From: Chelydra serpentina
Lineage: Eukaryota; Chordata; Testudines; Chelydridae
Reading direction: 5' to 3'
Assembly (NCBI GenBank): GCA_037349315.1
Contig: JBAIAC010000033.1
Coordinates: 22,834,001-22,898,000 of the forward strand
DNA length: 64,000 nt
Part shown: one piece after another, positions 34,297-44,645 of the stretch
Layout of the letters: each line of letters starts with the position of its first letter
How positions within the stretch are numbered: position 1 is the stretch's first letter
Program-made: the position numbers and the translations under genes
Notes under the pieces: generated by a model
What the model saw: the letters and a program-made list of their open reading frames with translations, nothing else
The model's database searches: none
What the model was told of the DNA's origin: nothing

Positions 34297-34582
34297 GGGC
34301 TGGTCTACACTAACCCCCCCTGTTGAACTAAGATACGCAACTTCAGCTACGTTAATAACGTAGCTGAAGTCGAAGTCTCTTAGTTCGAACTTACCTGTGG
34401 TCCACACGCGGTGCGCAGGCTCCCCTGTCGACAGCACTTACTCCTCGCGGCAAGCTGGATTACCAGGGTCAACGGGGGAGCACTTCCTGGTTCGATTTAT
34501 CGCGTCTAGACAAGACGCGATAAATCGAACCCAGAAGATCGATCCAACGCCTCCGATCCAGCCGGTAAGTGTAGACTAGCCC
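34297..34582. mobile_element. Harbinger-type MITE with two internal hairpins
   Basis: The ends GGGCTGGTCTACACT and AGTGTAGACTAGCCC are inverted repeats with one mismatch. The flanks are TAA/TTA-rich (CCTTAA left, TTAG right), consistent with a TWA duplication. Inside are two perfect palindromes: a 15-bp stem starting ACTTCAGCTACGTTA (about 34340) and a 17-bp stem TTCGATTTATCGCGTCT at 34491-34507 pairing with 34513-34529. The same family, reversed, is at 48339-48636. Confidence 0.8.
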
Positions 34583-34612
34583 TTAGTATCTAAAATCTAA
34601 AGGTTTATTCAT

Positions 34613-34632
34613 AAAAAGAAAGAAAGAAAGGT
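34613..34632. repeat. (GAAA)n microsatellite
   Basis: A short run of about four GAAA units within the LTR. Confidence 0.8.
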
Positions 34633-35310
34633 GAGTTAAAATTGGTTAAAGGAATCAATTACATACAGTAATGGCAAAGTTCTTTGTTCGGGCTTGTAGC
34701 TGTGATGAAATAAACTGCTGGCTTAAATCAAGTCTCTGGAGTACATCCACAGCTTGGATGGATCATTCAGTGTTTTGATCAGAGCTTCAGTTTGTAGCAA
34801 AGTTCCTCCAGAGGTAAGAAGCAGGATTGAAGACAAAATGGAGGTGTTTCCAGGGACTTTTATAGCTTTTGCCATGTGGAGGGCATTCCATTGTTCTTAC
34901 TGTGGAAAATTACAGCAACAAGATTGTGTTTGGAGTCACATGGGCAAGTCACATGTTCATGTCCAGTTTCGCTCAATCATTGCAGGAAGCCATTACCTAC
35001 ACTCCAGACAGCACGTTTATATGACAGTCCACTCAGTATAGATGGGCATCTCCCATGTTCCATTGTCAACCATGAGTTTCTTGATGAGCCACTTAATTTG
35101 AATAGTCCCTCCAAGATGTGCTGGCTAGCTACCTTGTGGGTGGTACCCAAGGTGCCAACCTTTGAAATCCAAGTATAGAGCCAATACTTATAACTTCAAA
35201 TACAAAAATGATACATGCATACAAATAGCATAATCATAACCAGCAAATTATAACCTTTTCATAGACACCTCACTTGACAACCTTTCAGAAAATTATGTTA
35301 ACTGTGTTCA

Positions 35311-35820
35311 ACGAGTTAAGCCATGAAAGGAAGAAGAGATGTGGTAGTTGGACAGGCAAGTGGGGCAAGGGTGAGAGAGACTGAAATATGCTTGTAGTGT
35401 GAGGGGAAGAGCAAGAGGAGATTCAAAGTTTGGGAAGAGTAATGGAGGTGGAGAGAGTTGGCTCATGGGAAATCTGGAGGCAGGATGGGATGGGGTCACT
35501 GGGGCAAGTGGAAGAGAGAAACGAGGAGAGCAGAAGACAGAGTTGTAGGAGGGGAATGGGAAGCCAAGAGAGATGGAGAAGGTCACATCTCTAGGAAGAA
35601 ACTATTAATAAGATATATGTAGACCAAGATTTTCCAACTTCAGTGCTTGAAGTTAGACTGCTAAGGTAAATAAGCAGCCTAATTTTCAGAGGCATAGAGT
35701 CAGTTGGAGCTGCAGGTACTCAGCACCTTTCAAAATCAGGTCATATATTAAGGTACTTAATTATAGATTTAGATACACTTTTTGGTACCAATATCTGAAA
35801 ATTCTGCTGTGACCTTTATC
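35311..35820. other. Purine-rich unique stretch, no gene seen
   Basis: From about 35322 to 35582 the plus strand is strongly G/A-rich (for example GAAAGGAAGAAGAGATG). The minus-strand open frame here (35308-35586) is low-complexity and not credible as a protein. Confidence 0.5.
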
Positions 35821-35880
35821 TGTGACTGGGTTCCACTGGGCTCTGACCCTGTCCCCTTCCCTTCTCCCTCTACACCTTAT

Positions 35881-36195
35881 CTCTAGGTAATCTCATCTGC
35901 CAACCCACATTCAAGTCTCTATGCTGACAACTCACAGATCTACCTCTCTGCTCCAGACCTGTCTCCTTCTGTCCAAATTGAAATCTCGGCCTGTCTGTCT
36001 GATATCTCCTCATGGATGTCTAGCCATCAGCTCAACATAGCTAAACCAGAGCTCATGGTCTCTCTCCCCTCCATCCCCACCCCAGGCCTTTCTGCTGCCT
36101 ACTTTCATCAATCACTCTGGACAACACCATCATTCTGCCTAAATCTGGTTGTCATCCTCAAATTTGATTTCCCTCTAGCTCCTCACATCCAGCCT
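35881..36195 (+). pseudogene. L2-like reverse transcriptase palm fragment
   Basis: The plus-strand frame reads SSLYADNSQIYLSAPDL, then ISACLSDISSWMSSHQLNIA and KPELMV. This is the motif C region of L2-clade reverse transcriptases, where YADDTQ-YL and SWMSxxxLxLNxxKTE are usual. The catalytic YADD is YADN at 35920-35931, so the second aspartate is lost. Upstream RT motifs are absent or unreadable, and the frame is cut on the right by a CR1 insertion at 36199. Confidence 0.7.
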
Positions 36196-36198
36196 ATT

Positions 36199-36783
36199 TC
36201 ATAGAATCATAGAAATGTAGGGCTGGAACGGACCTTGAGAAGTCATCTAGTTAAGCCCACTGTGCTATGATGGGACTAAGTATACCTAGACCATCCCTGA
36301 CAGGTGTTGGTTTTACCTGTTCTTTAAAAATCCAATGACAGGGATTCAACAACCTCCCTTGGAACCCTATTCTAGGACTTAACTACCTTTGTAGTAAGAG
36401 ATGTTTTCTGATATCTAACCTAAATCTTATTACTGTTTGTCCCATCACCAGTGGACATGGAGAACAATTGATCACTATCTTCTTTATAACAGCCATTAAC
36501 ATATTTGAAGGCTGTTATCAGGTCCCCCCTCAGTCGTCTTTTCTCCAGAGTAAACATGTCCAGTTTTTTAGCCTTTCCTCAGCTCTCAGGTTTTCTAAAC
36601 CTTTAATAACTTTTGTAGCTCTCTTCAGGAATCTCTCCAATTTGCCTACATCTTTCTTAAAGTGTGGGATCCAGAACTGGACACACTACTCCAGCCAAAG
36701 CCTCGCCACTGCCGAGTGGGGGGGGAAATTACCTTCTGTGTCTTACATATGACACTCCTGTTAATACACCACAGAATATCAGC
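36199..36783 (-). mobile_element. CR1 LINE 3' part (older subfamily)
   Basis: It starts with TCATAGAATCATAGAAATG on the plus strand (the reversed CR1 terminal repeat) and follows the order of the CR1 at 12198: AGTCATCTAGTTAAGCCCA, ATCTAACCTAAATCTTATTA, GGTCCCCCCTCAGTC and AACTGGACACACTACTCCA. It extends to about the region encoding the RT thumb. The coding frames are full of stops. It is clearly more diverged than the 12198 copy and interrupts the L2-like RT. Confidence 0.8.
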
Positions 36784-36784
36784 C

Positions 36785-37384
36785 TAAATCTTGCAGATGT
36801 CTATGTTTTGCAGTTCCCTTTTGCATGAGATGCAGCCTTTCCTATCCATCCACCCAGCTAAAACTCCCATCCAGGCTCTCATAATCACATCCTTCTCTCT
36901 GGCCTTGACAAATGTCACCTTGCTCCGCTCATATCCATTCCGAATGCTGCTGAAAAGATCATTTTTCCTAGCCTGCCGCTTTGGCCATGTCACCCCACTC
37001 TGCTTCCCTTCACTGGATCCCCTTTCTGGATCACATTAAACATAACCTACTTGTCTTCACCTTAACAGCCTATCCCCACCCTATCTATCGTCTCTCATTC
37101 ACTACTGAGAGGTCATTTTCCACCTCTGATTGGCCAGTGGTGCCAGCCTCCATCACTCACTTGTTAAATTTTTGAACAAGCACTTTTGTGGTTTCTCCGA
37201 TGCTGCACCTCGTGCTTGAGAGGAGCTCCCTGTAAACATCTGCTATATGATCTCATTATCCTCCTTCAAACCACTCCTTTTCCATGATGCCTACAAAAAA
37301 CTTGGCAATTGCTAGGCTGCTATTGTGTTAGGACCCTACCTACCAAGCTGCCAAATATTGACTCATTGGACTCCTTTGTCACCG
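36785..37384 (+). pseudogene. L2-like ORF2 C-terminal region
   Basis: The blocks FLSIHPAKTPIQALIIT, SLHWIPFLDHIKHNLLVFTL and YRLSFTTERSFS correspond to the thumb and C-terminal end of L2-clade ORF2, where LHWLPVxxRIxFKLLxLTYK is typical. They fall in different frames, so at least one frameshift separates them. The following 3' UTR reads CTACAAAAAACTTGGCAATT, as in the tails at 7105 and 31255. The L2 sequence stops at about 37384, where an LTR-like insertion begins. Confidence 0.65.
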
Positions 37385-37387
37385 ATC

Positions 37388-38370
37388 TGTTAGGGCTCGC
37401 CCTACTGGCAGCTCACCAGGTTGCCACAAGGGGGTTCCAGACAGTTAATCCCCTGTGTATTTTAAGTTTCTCTTGGGTCTCAACAGCTGCAGCACTTGGC
37501 TTGCTTGGAAGCTCCCTTGGCTTCCCTAGCACAGTTTCTGGGTACTGACCCTCAGTCTGTTACCCTTTCATGGAAATGGAGCCCTGCAGCCCAATTGCCT
37601 TGGGCCCCCGAACCAGCGCTGACCCCCAAGATACCCTTGTAGCTTAACACACCCTCTCCCAGAAGTGCACCCAAAGGTGGGAGCCTTCTGGTTTACCCCT
37701 TTAAGGGGCCATGCAGTAGGGGTAGCATATAACACACAGACACTTCACATAGAATTCTAACACATCATTACTCTTTACTTCATCATTCATCATGAATACA
37801 CAGATCTGTACAAAACTAATAAACCACTACACACTTCCCTCCCTGTTTCCTCACCACTCCAGAACATTCTTTGGGCTGGGGGCCAGGTTCATCTGTGGAA
37901 TCCAGGATCCTGCCCTTACTGCTCCATGACTCCTCTTCCAAATCATGGCGCTTCTTCTGGTTGCTTCTTCTGATCCTGGCCTGTCCATCTCCTTCCTCTC
38001 TCCAGCCCAGAACTTCCTGTATGTTTCTCTGGTACTATTCCCTGACCCATCCAGCCTTTGTGTTTTCGCAAGATTAGCATTGACACCTTGGTGTCTTTGT
38101 TCTGCATTTTGGGGATTTCCCCACTTTTCATATCTGCTCCCTGTAGATCAGCTTGGTCAAACTGCTTTCCCAACCCTCCTTAGTATAACTATAGTACGGT
38201 CAAGACTACTAGGATTAAGTACTCCCCATTATCCTCCATTTGAGGAAGATGTGACCCAGCCTTGCCTGCAAAAGTGAAATCCGTGTACACAAAGGGGTAT
38301 TCATAACACAGCAGTTTTCCTAGCAGCATCTTTATAGTATCACCCAGAATTCATCGGATACCCCAAAACA
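37388..38370. mobile_element. LTR-like insertion in the L2 element
   Basis: This roughly 980-bp block separates L2 3' UTR sequence at 37384 from its continuation at about 38376. It begins TGTTAGGGCT and ends CCCCAAAACA, compatible with the TG...CA ends of an LTR. The flanking 5-mers CGATC and TCATC share only ATC, so the duplication is not convincing. No retroviral coding domain was seen. Open frames on both strands within it have no recognised motif. Its class is uncertain. Confidence 0.45.
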
Positions 38371-38523
38371 TCATCATCCTGTCGGTCTGTATCCATTTGT
38401 TGTCTTATATCTAGACTGTAAACTCTTTCTGCCAGGGACTGTCGTTTGTACCACACCTAGCACAATGGGGTTTTGGTCCATGACTAGAGCTCCTATGCAC
38501 TATGGCAATACAAATAATAAACA

Positions 38524-39230
38524 TAATGAGAGCTACAGTGCTGGAGCCTTAAAATTCCACTTTTCTTACTGGGGACATTTATACCTTTCAGTGTGGATCC
38601 TAATAAATAATACTGAATTTCTGTCAAGATAAGAAAGGTCAGGCCTTCCTTTCATATAGTATAGGAAGATACGATAGCTACAGGTTCATAGGAAGGAGTG
38701 GAGTTAAAATGTATAATTCTCAGTGTTGCTGGAGCTAAGCTCTCTGTCCGGTGGGAGTAGCACTAGCCATAGCTACGCCGTTCACCCACAAATGACCTTT
38801 GCTTTTCAAACAAAATTTTTTGGACTATATCCTGGGAAGTATTTTGCCATTGATGCTATAAAATTGACTGCAATATATTTAAGGTCTGTCATCACTTGTA
38901 GCTAGGGATTAGCATAATGATTAACATGGCTGCCATGGTTCTGGCTGTGCAGTGATTGTTGCAATGGGTGTATCAGGCAGACTTTACACATACACTCTCT
39001 GTCCCTTTAAAAAAAATTCTGTCTATGACTGTGCCTGTGCATTGCTCCAAGATTTTACTAGCACTAACATGTATGCAATCATTGGGCCTGATCCTGTAAG
39101 CTGCGGAGTGCCTCCTGGAAGGTGCTGCGTATCCTTGCCTCCCATTGAAGGAGCACAGCGCCTTGCATATTTGGGGCCATAGCCTTTACTATTGTAAATG
39201 TTCACATTCATATGTGGGAGTTTTTCCCAC
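38524..39230. other. Unique sequence with a palindromic repeat remnant
   Basis: No gene is seen. At about 39081-39178 a longer relative of the small palindromic repeat occurs (ATTGGGCCTGATCCTGTAAG left, CATATTTGGGGCC right). Confidence 0.45.
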
Positions 39231-39233
39231 TAA

Positions 39234-39645
39234 GGCCTGGTCTACACTAGGAACTTGTATTGGAATTGCTAGGTCTCTCGGGGGGGTGAAAAGTCCACAC
39301 CCCTCAGGGACATAGCTACAATGACCTAACCCCCGGTGCAGACAGTACTAGGTCAACGGAGGAATTCTCCTGTTTACTTAGCTACCATCCCTTGAGGTAG
39401 GGTGACCAGACAGCAAGTGTGAAAAATCGGGATAGGGGGTGGGGGGTAATAGGAGCCTATATAAGAAAAAGACCCAAAAATTGGGACTGTCCCTATAAAA
39501 TCGGGACATCTGGTCACCCTACCTTGAGGAGGTGGATTACTTATGCCAACGGGAGAACTCCTCCCATTGGCGTAGGTGGTGTCTACACTGAAGTGCTTCA
39601 GTAGTACATCTGCTCAGCTGTAGTGTTTTAAGTGTAGACATACCC
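39234..39645. mobile_element. Harbinger-type MITE, split by a hAT MITE
   Basis: The ends GGCCTGGTCTACACTA and AAGTGTAGACATACCC are inverted repeats. TAA lies directly outside both ends (39231-39233 and 39646-39648), as for Harbinger. Subtracting the nested element and one 8-bp duplicate leaves about 280 bp, close to the size of the family members at 6350 and 48960, which share blocks such as GGAGAACTCCTCCCATTGG-like sequence near 39550. It is non-coding. Confidence 0.85.
39398..39521. mobile_element. hAT-type MITE nested in Harbinger MITE
   Basis: The ends are perfect inverted repeats, TAGGGTGACCAGA and TCTGGTCACCCTA. CCTTGAGG lies at 39390-39397 and 39522-39529, a perfect 8-bp duplication. 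The 124-bp interior includes the near-palindromic AAAAATCGGGA and TAAAATCGGGACA blocks. It is younger than the Harbinger element around it. Confidence 0.95.
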
Positions 39646-39648
39646 TAA

Positions 39649-40429
39649 GCGTGTAGTGAGGCCTGCTTCTGTTCCCATTGCCCTCTTTGGCATTGTACCT
39701 TTCAATTTCATTAGTGCTTTATTGGGCTCTAAGTGGGCAGGAGGATTCACACTGTTTTCAGAGTACTTTCATTTAGAGCCACCCTCTTCCCTCATTCTAA
39801 GCTCCACATTGCAGGTGATGAGTTGTATGAGACTCTTTTGCCTTTCATCAGCATGGCTTGTTGGGTGAATAGTGTAGATCGCTATGCAAGAGGCCCAGAC
39901 TGATCACTTGTTTCATTCTTAGTCTGAAAATCTCCTACAGAAGAGGAAAAAACACACACTTGCCGTTTGTGTGAATCATTTCATTATAGTAAAGTCTAGT
40001 TTATTGAAATGAATACCTGCTGTAATAAACCTTTTCAAAGACTGGATTTGTATGGCTCCTCAGTTCTCTGGTTATATAGTGAAGTCCTTCAAAACACATC
40101 CCTGTTAAAAGAATAATCCTGATAATCCGAAGAACTATCTTTGATTAGTCTTGTAAATGAACCCTGTCTTGTGATGTGATACACTAATGCTGTAACACAC
40201 TAACCTTTTAATAGAACGGACAGTGTTCTTGATAAGCTAATGGCCCCAAATGGTAATTAATACACTAAATCTTTGCATTTAAAACATTTCAGATAATTCC
40301 CACCCCACCCCCCGTTACCCATTTTTAACAACATAGTTTCAGATATTTTTTTTTTTGCCTAGTCAATTTTATAGTGACTTTTCATGTTCAGCACAAACTT
40401 CATGTCATTTGTGATGATTATGAATATCA
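39649..40429. other. Unique sequence, no gene seen
   Basis: AT-rich sequence with a T10 run near 40351. Nothing recognised. Confidence 0.5.
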
Positions 40430-40434
40430 GTATT

Positions 40435-41509
40435 TGTGACAGGTTGGACCCCTTGGGATGCCACCTGATGTGCTGAGATACCACTGCGTCTACCTGTTCT
40501 GCCAGCATGGGTCCCGTTTAACCTGTCTTGCTGAGCCAGGCTATTAAAGCCTCCTCCAGCACACACGCAGGCAGGGCCACACCCAGCTACAGTTCAGCTC
40601 TGGGAAGACTCAGTTTAAGGGACTTGCCCCAGCATATGGGTGTCCACCTCCCTTGGAGAGCAGACCCAAAGATATATTATGAAATCCACCTCCTCCCTCA
40701 ATGTGGATGAAGATATTCACAGCTTCTTGCCCCCACCCCCAGTTAGAAATTACAGAAACTGGGTTTAATAATAAACAAAACAAATTTTATTAACAATAAA
40801 AGGCAGATTTTAAGTGGCAAAAGGGGTGGCAAACAGAAAAAAGCAGATTACCTTAGTAAATAAACAAAAGCCGCAGACTGATCTTAACACACTAGATGGG
40901 TAGGATACAAATTAACAAATTCTCAGCCTGAGTGATAAACAGGCTGGCAGATTCTTACGTCACAAGTTGCCTTGGCTTTCCCAGGTTTTCTTACATACAC
41001 TAAAGATCTTAGCCTGGGACCATCACTTCTTACAGTTCAGTCTTTGTTCCTCCAGTGTTTTCAGGTGTGTTGTTGTAGGGAGAGTGAGGACCCCTCATGT
41101 TGTCATTGTCCCTCTTTTATACCCCCCCCCACACTTGTTGGAAAGCTTTTTTTGCTGCAATCTGGGTCAAACAGTTCCCATTGTGTAGAGCTATCTGACC
41201 TGTGTCAAACAGTTCCCATTGTGTAGAGCTATCTGAGAGGTTTCTATTGCACACAGTTCCTGGGGAAATACTTATGCTTGTATGCATTTCTTCAACAAGC
41301 CATTAACACTGTTTGGCCACATCCAGTGTAGCACATTTGAAATACAGAGACATGGTCAATATTCCCAGCTTCAGATACAAAAATGATACATGCATACAAA
41401 TTGGATAAACACATTCAGTAAATTATAACCTTTCCAAGGATACCTTTCAGTTATGTCATATCCATAGCATAACCATATTTCCATGAAGAATATGGGGTGT
41501 AGCATCACA
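40435..41509 (-). mobile_element. Solo LTR with perfect 5-bp target duplication
   Basis: The unit runs from TGTGACAGGTTGG to GTAGCATCACA and is flanked by GTATT on both sides (40430-40434 and 41510-41514). A reversed TATA box, CTTTTATACCCC, lies at about 41114, so the LTR reads on the minus strand. It shares blocks with the LTRs at 33945 and 57329 (ATGATACATGCATACAAA near 41383). It contains a 38-bp tandem duplication at 41166. No internal retroviral sequence remains. Confidence 0.88.
41166..41235. repeat. 38-bp tandem duplication in LTR
   Basis: GTCAAACAGTTCCCATTGTG starts at 41166 and again at 41204. The second copy is identical through 41235 (32 bp visible). It probably lies upstream of the LTR TATA box on the minus strand, where duplicated blocks often alter promoter strength; the latter is inference. 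Confidence 0.85.
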
Positions 41510-41514
41510 GTATT

Positions 41515-43647
41515 AGGATCTGCTTTGGCTGGGAGATGGCAGAAGGGAGAATTATTTCTAGCTTACTGCGGAATAATAATAAAAACACTTTTGAGTTTTT
41601 ACTTTACTTTCCTTAAAGTTATAAATGTTTCCACAGACAGTGGTCTGATTGTTCAAAAGAGGCAGCTTCCCAGGTAACTTTAATTTCAAATCCTTGCCTG
41701 CATAATTAAAACACAAACTTGAGACCTTTTTCTTCAACACTTCCATTGTCTATTTCTCATTATACTTCTTGATGAGATTTTTAGGCTTCACAGAACACCG
41801 TCTAGGCAGCTAATCCGATGCAGTGCTAAGATCACAGCACTTCTTGTGTAATTCTTATTAGGTTAATCAAGAAACTTACTGAAGCAGGAGGTTTTTTAAG
41901 GCTTGCCAGATTTGAAACCATAGATCAAAGTTCATAGCCCTCTGACCCTTTTGCCCTAACTTGCCTCAGCAAAGTTTGCATGAATGGGCCTTATTGTGAA
42001 TATGGCAGCATCAGAGGGCCTGTAAATTTGTAATTGTTCGGGCTTAGAAGAGGCACTGTAATGTGACAGATGAAATGCATTTCTTCTTCTCTTTCTGAAG
42101 TCTAAAGGTTTTCACCTCCATTGCCTATACAAGTGCAGTGGTGATCACAATAGCAGTTAGGTGATCATTGTTCCTGTCAGGCTGAGCCCCAAGTTTTATG
42201 ACAGAATGTAATTAAATGGCTCAGAAGGCAACATTAGGAAAACAGCAGCGAAGAGCAGGGGAAAGCTTAATTTCCATATGGTCAGCCAAGCAAGAACAAC
42301 GCCAGCATTGTGCCCTGGAGTAGACAGTTTAAGCACTATTAAAGAGATGTCTATTCTTTACATTGTCTATCAAATGCCACTGCACTTTTTGATTGCCCTT
42401 CTTCCTGGTCAAACCCTTTCCCTAACCCGAATGTTTTTACATGGCATTCGTTCTTAGCCCTTAATAAATATTTTATTATCCATTCCTAATACATAATAAC
42501 CCTTATTTTCCATAGTAACATTGAGTTTAAGGACAGAAATCCGTCAGTTTAATTCACCAAGTTTGACCCAGAAAAGCTTAGGACATGTTAATGGGTTACC
42601 TTCACAACATTCTGATTTACTACTTCCCTTTTTCAGAGCGAATTACGAAGGTAAATGAGGTCAGCAATGTTTGGGTTTTTTAGAGGTATTCGAGCAGGGA
42701 GGGCAGTAATTGCCTTTCTGAAGAAGGCAATATTATATTCTTATTCTCTACAGCTTTACTTCCTCATCTGTGTAGGTGAAACTATGCCCTTGCTTATTTA
42801 AAAAATAATAATTTTCTTTGCAAAGATATCCAGGGAAATGTAAACCAACTGCTAGGATTCAAAATTGTCACTGATTTTTTCCCACCTAAAGTTCCTGGGT
42901 TATTCACGGTTCTCCTCCCTATCCAGGCCAACCACGTGATACTGGTCCCTTGATTTTTAGGCATTCATAAAGTTATTACAGTTGTTGTACTGATGGGAAA
43001 TGATAGAATGACCAGTGTCGCAGGGCCTGGTACTGCTACCATTGAAGTCAATGGGAGTTTTACAGCTATAGGCATAATTCATTGTCTATGGGAGATGAAG
43101 GATGTCTCGGTCAGCATTCTTGCTTGGAAAAAAGGGTGAAGGAAAATCTGTGTTCAGTTGCCGGCTGTCTGTGATGCAAAACTAGAGAGGAAACAAGAAA
43201 ATAGAGCAACAGAAGGTTTTTTGTGAAGAGTTAAATTGGAAGCAAGATACTTAAAAATTAATTGTAATATTTATTTCCAGAGAGGCTAATTAAGCAAGTC
43301 AATGTTGATCTGACATTTCTGGTGATATTCTTATGGTGTTTCCATAACAAAGCAAGTGAACATGTTACCAAACCCTACAGGTGACTTATTAAAATGATAT
43401 GAGAGACTTTGTTAGGATTACAATTCTATTAATTAAAGAAGGATGTTGATTCAAGGAAAGCAAGATGTTCTGTTATAAAGCAAAGTTAATAAAGCAATTC
43501 TGGCAGTTGCATTCTCAATCTCTTTAGAGTAAGAAAACTCTTGAAAATACAGGAGAAAACAAAACATAAAATTGACTCCTGTTTGTTCAATCTGAGTTGT
43601 TCAGACAGGATCATTTCAACTGTGCTTAAAATGTATGACATGTAGAG
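41515..43647. other. Unique stretch, possible regulatory DNA
   Basis: This is one of the longest stretches with little recognisable repeat. Homeodomain-type TAAT/ATTA sites are frequent at about 42204-42215 and 43258-43440 (for example GGCTAATTAAGC and CTATTAATTAAAG). One palindromic repeat copy (TACCATTGAAGTCAATGGG) lies near 43038. There is no coding potential. A conserved non-coding role is a guess from the lack of repeats and the motif density. Confidence 0.35.
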
Positions 43648-44053
43648 GGTTTCATTTAGAATAGGAGTGCACGCTCTGGTTTCATTTAGAATAGGATTGC
43701 ACGCTCTGGTTTCATTTAGAATAGGAGTGCACCAGTAGCGCAGCCAGGTCCGGAGCGCAGGGGGAGCGGCGCTATAAAAAGGCGCCTCCCCCTGTACTCA
43801 CCCGGCGGTGCTCCGGCGGCTCACTCCGGGTCTTCGGCGGCACTTCGGCGGCTCACTCCGGGTCTTCGGTGGTACCCGCCGCCGAAATGCCGCCGAAGAC
43901 CCAGAGCACCGCCGGGTGACTGTAAGAAGCGGCGCTTAAAAAGAAGCGACGCCTTTTTTTAGTGCTGCTAAAAAAAAAGGCGCCGCTTCTGCTCAAGGGG
44001 GAGTGGCCGCTCCCCCTGCTCCCCCCCGGCTATGCTACTGGAGTGCACGCTCT
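43648..44053. repeat. 30-bp minisatellite interrupted by a hAT MITE
   Basis: The 30-bp unit beginning GGTTTCATTTAGAATAGG occurs at 43648-43677, 43678-43707 and 43708 onward. The second unit differs by GATTGC for GAGTGC. The third unit is broken at 43732 by the MITE and its end (GCTCT) resumes at 44049. Three units are present in total. Confidence 0.9.
43733..44040. mobile_element. hAT-type MITE (CAGTAGCG family)
   Basis: The ends are CAGTAGCGCAGCC and GGCTATGCTACTG. GAGTGCAC is present on both sides (43725-43732 and 44041-44048), a perfect 8-bp duplication within the minisatellite. The 308-bp interior is strongly GC-rich, with opposed GGCGGC and GCCGCCG blocks that can fold back. No transposase. 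Confidence 0.92.
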
Positions 44054-44066
44054 GAAGACAAGGGAG

Positions 44067-44203
44067 CGAGTGGGTTTCAGAGCCTGAGCTCCAGCCTGGG
44101 CCGCAACATCTACATGGCTGTTATCAGTATGACAAACCCCACCAGCCCAAGTCTGTTGACTGGGCTCTGGGACTCGCAGCTGCTTGGCTGTGTAGATGTA
44201 TAC
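44067..44203. repeat. Harbinger-type MITE fragment (right end)
   Basis: The segment has GAGCCTGAGCTCCAGCC, AACATCTACATGGCTGTTAT and ends GGCTGTGTAGATGTATAC followed by TTA, resembling a degraded Harbinger right end (AGTGTAGACATACCC-TTA). The left end is missing. Classification is tentative. Confidence 0.4.
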
Positions 44204-44217
44204 TTAGTGTATTAAAG

Positions 44218-44645
44218 GTCTAGAAGACATGACCTATGAGGAAAGATTTTTAAAAATTGGTTTGTTTAGTCAGGAGAAGAGAAGACCAAGGGGCAGGGGG
44301 ACATAACAGTTTTCAATTCCATAAAAGTTTGTTACAAGCGGGAGGGTGAAAAATTGTTCTCGTTAACCTCTAATGATAGGACAAGAAGGAATGGGGTTAA
44401 ATTGCAGCAAGGGAGGTTTAGGTTGGACATCAGGAAAACCTCGTAACTATCAGGGTAGTAAAGCACTGGAACAAATTGCCTAGGGAGGTTGTGGAATCTC
44501 CGTCATTGGAGGGTTTTAAGAACAGGTTTGACAAACACCTATCAGGGATGGTCTAGTTATTACTGAGTCCTCCTTGAGTGCAGGAGACTGGACTAGATGA
44601 TCTATTGAGGTCCCTTCCAGTCTTACACTTCTATGATTCTATGTA
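44218..44645 (+). repeat. CR1 LINE 3' end
   Basis: The order ACCTATGAGGAAAGATTTTT, GGAGGTTTAGGTTGGACATC, TGGACTAGATGATC and CACTTCTATGATTCTATG is the end of CR1 ORF2, the 3' UTR and the terminal repeat, on the plus strand. Frames carry stops (for example, the RFRLDIRK block is followed quickly by a stop). 5' truncated. Confidence 0.88.

Larger units (their letters stand above)
33945..35310 (-). mobile_element. LTR of a retrovirus-like element, with an insertion
   Basis: The right part shares blocks with the LTRs at 40435 and 57329 (ACAAAAATGATACATGCATA near 35200; ACAAAATGG near 34834; the TCACATGGGCAAGTCACATG block near 34936). A reversed TATA box, GGGACTTTTATAGC, lies at about 34854, which places the promoter on the minus strand. 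The left end may be at TGTAACCATGCCTC (33945), but no target duplication was found and the right end is vague. A Harbinger MITE interrupts it at 34297-34582. No internal retroviral coding region is present. Confidence 0.55.
35821..38523 (+). mobile_element. L2-like LINE with two later insertions
   Basis: Three separated pieces line up as one plus-strand LINE: the RT palm (35881-36195), the C-terminal region and start of the 3' UTR (36785-37384), and the 3' tail (about 38376-38523). The tail carries TCTAGACTGTAAACTC, ACCTAGCACAATGGGG and ends in CAATACAAATAATAA. A CR1 copy (36199-36783) and an LTR-like unit (37388-38370) sit in the gaps. The tail matches those at 7105 and 31255. Assignment to the L2 group rests on the RT motifs and tail, from family knowledge. 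Confidence 0.65.

Noticed and set aside
43648..43732. Regularly spaced direct repeats considered as a CRISPR array
   Set aside because: Units are contiguous with no spacers, there are only three, and the genome is a vertebrate one.
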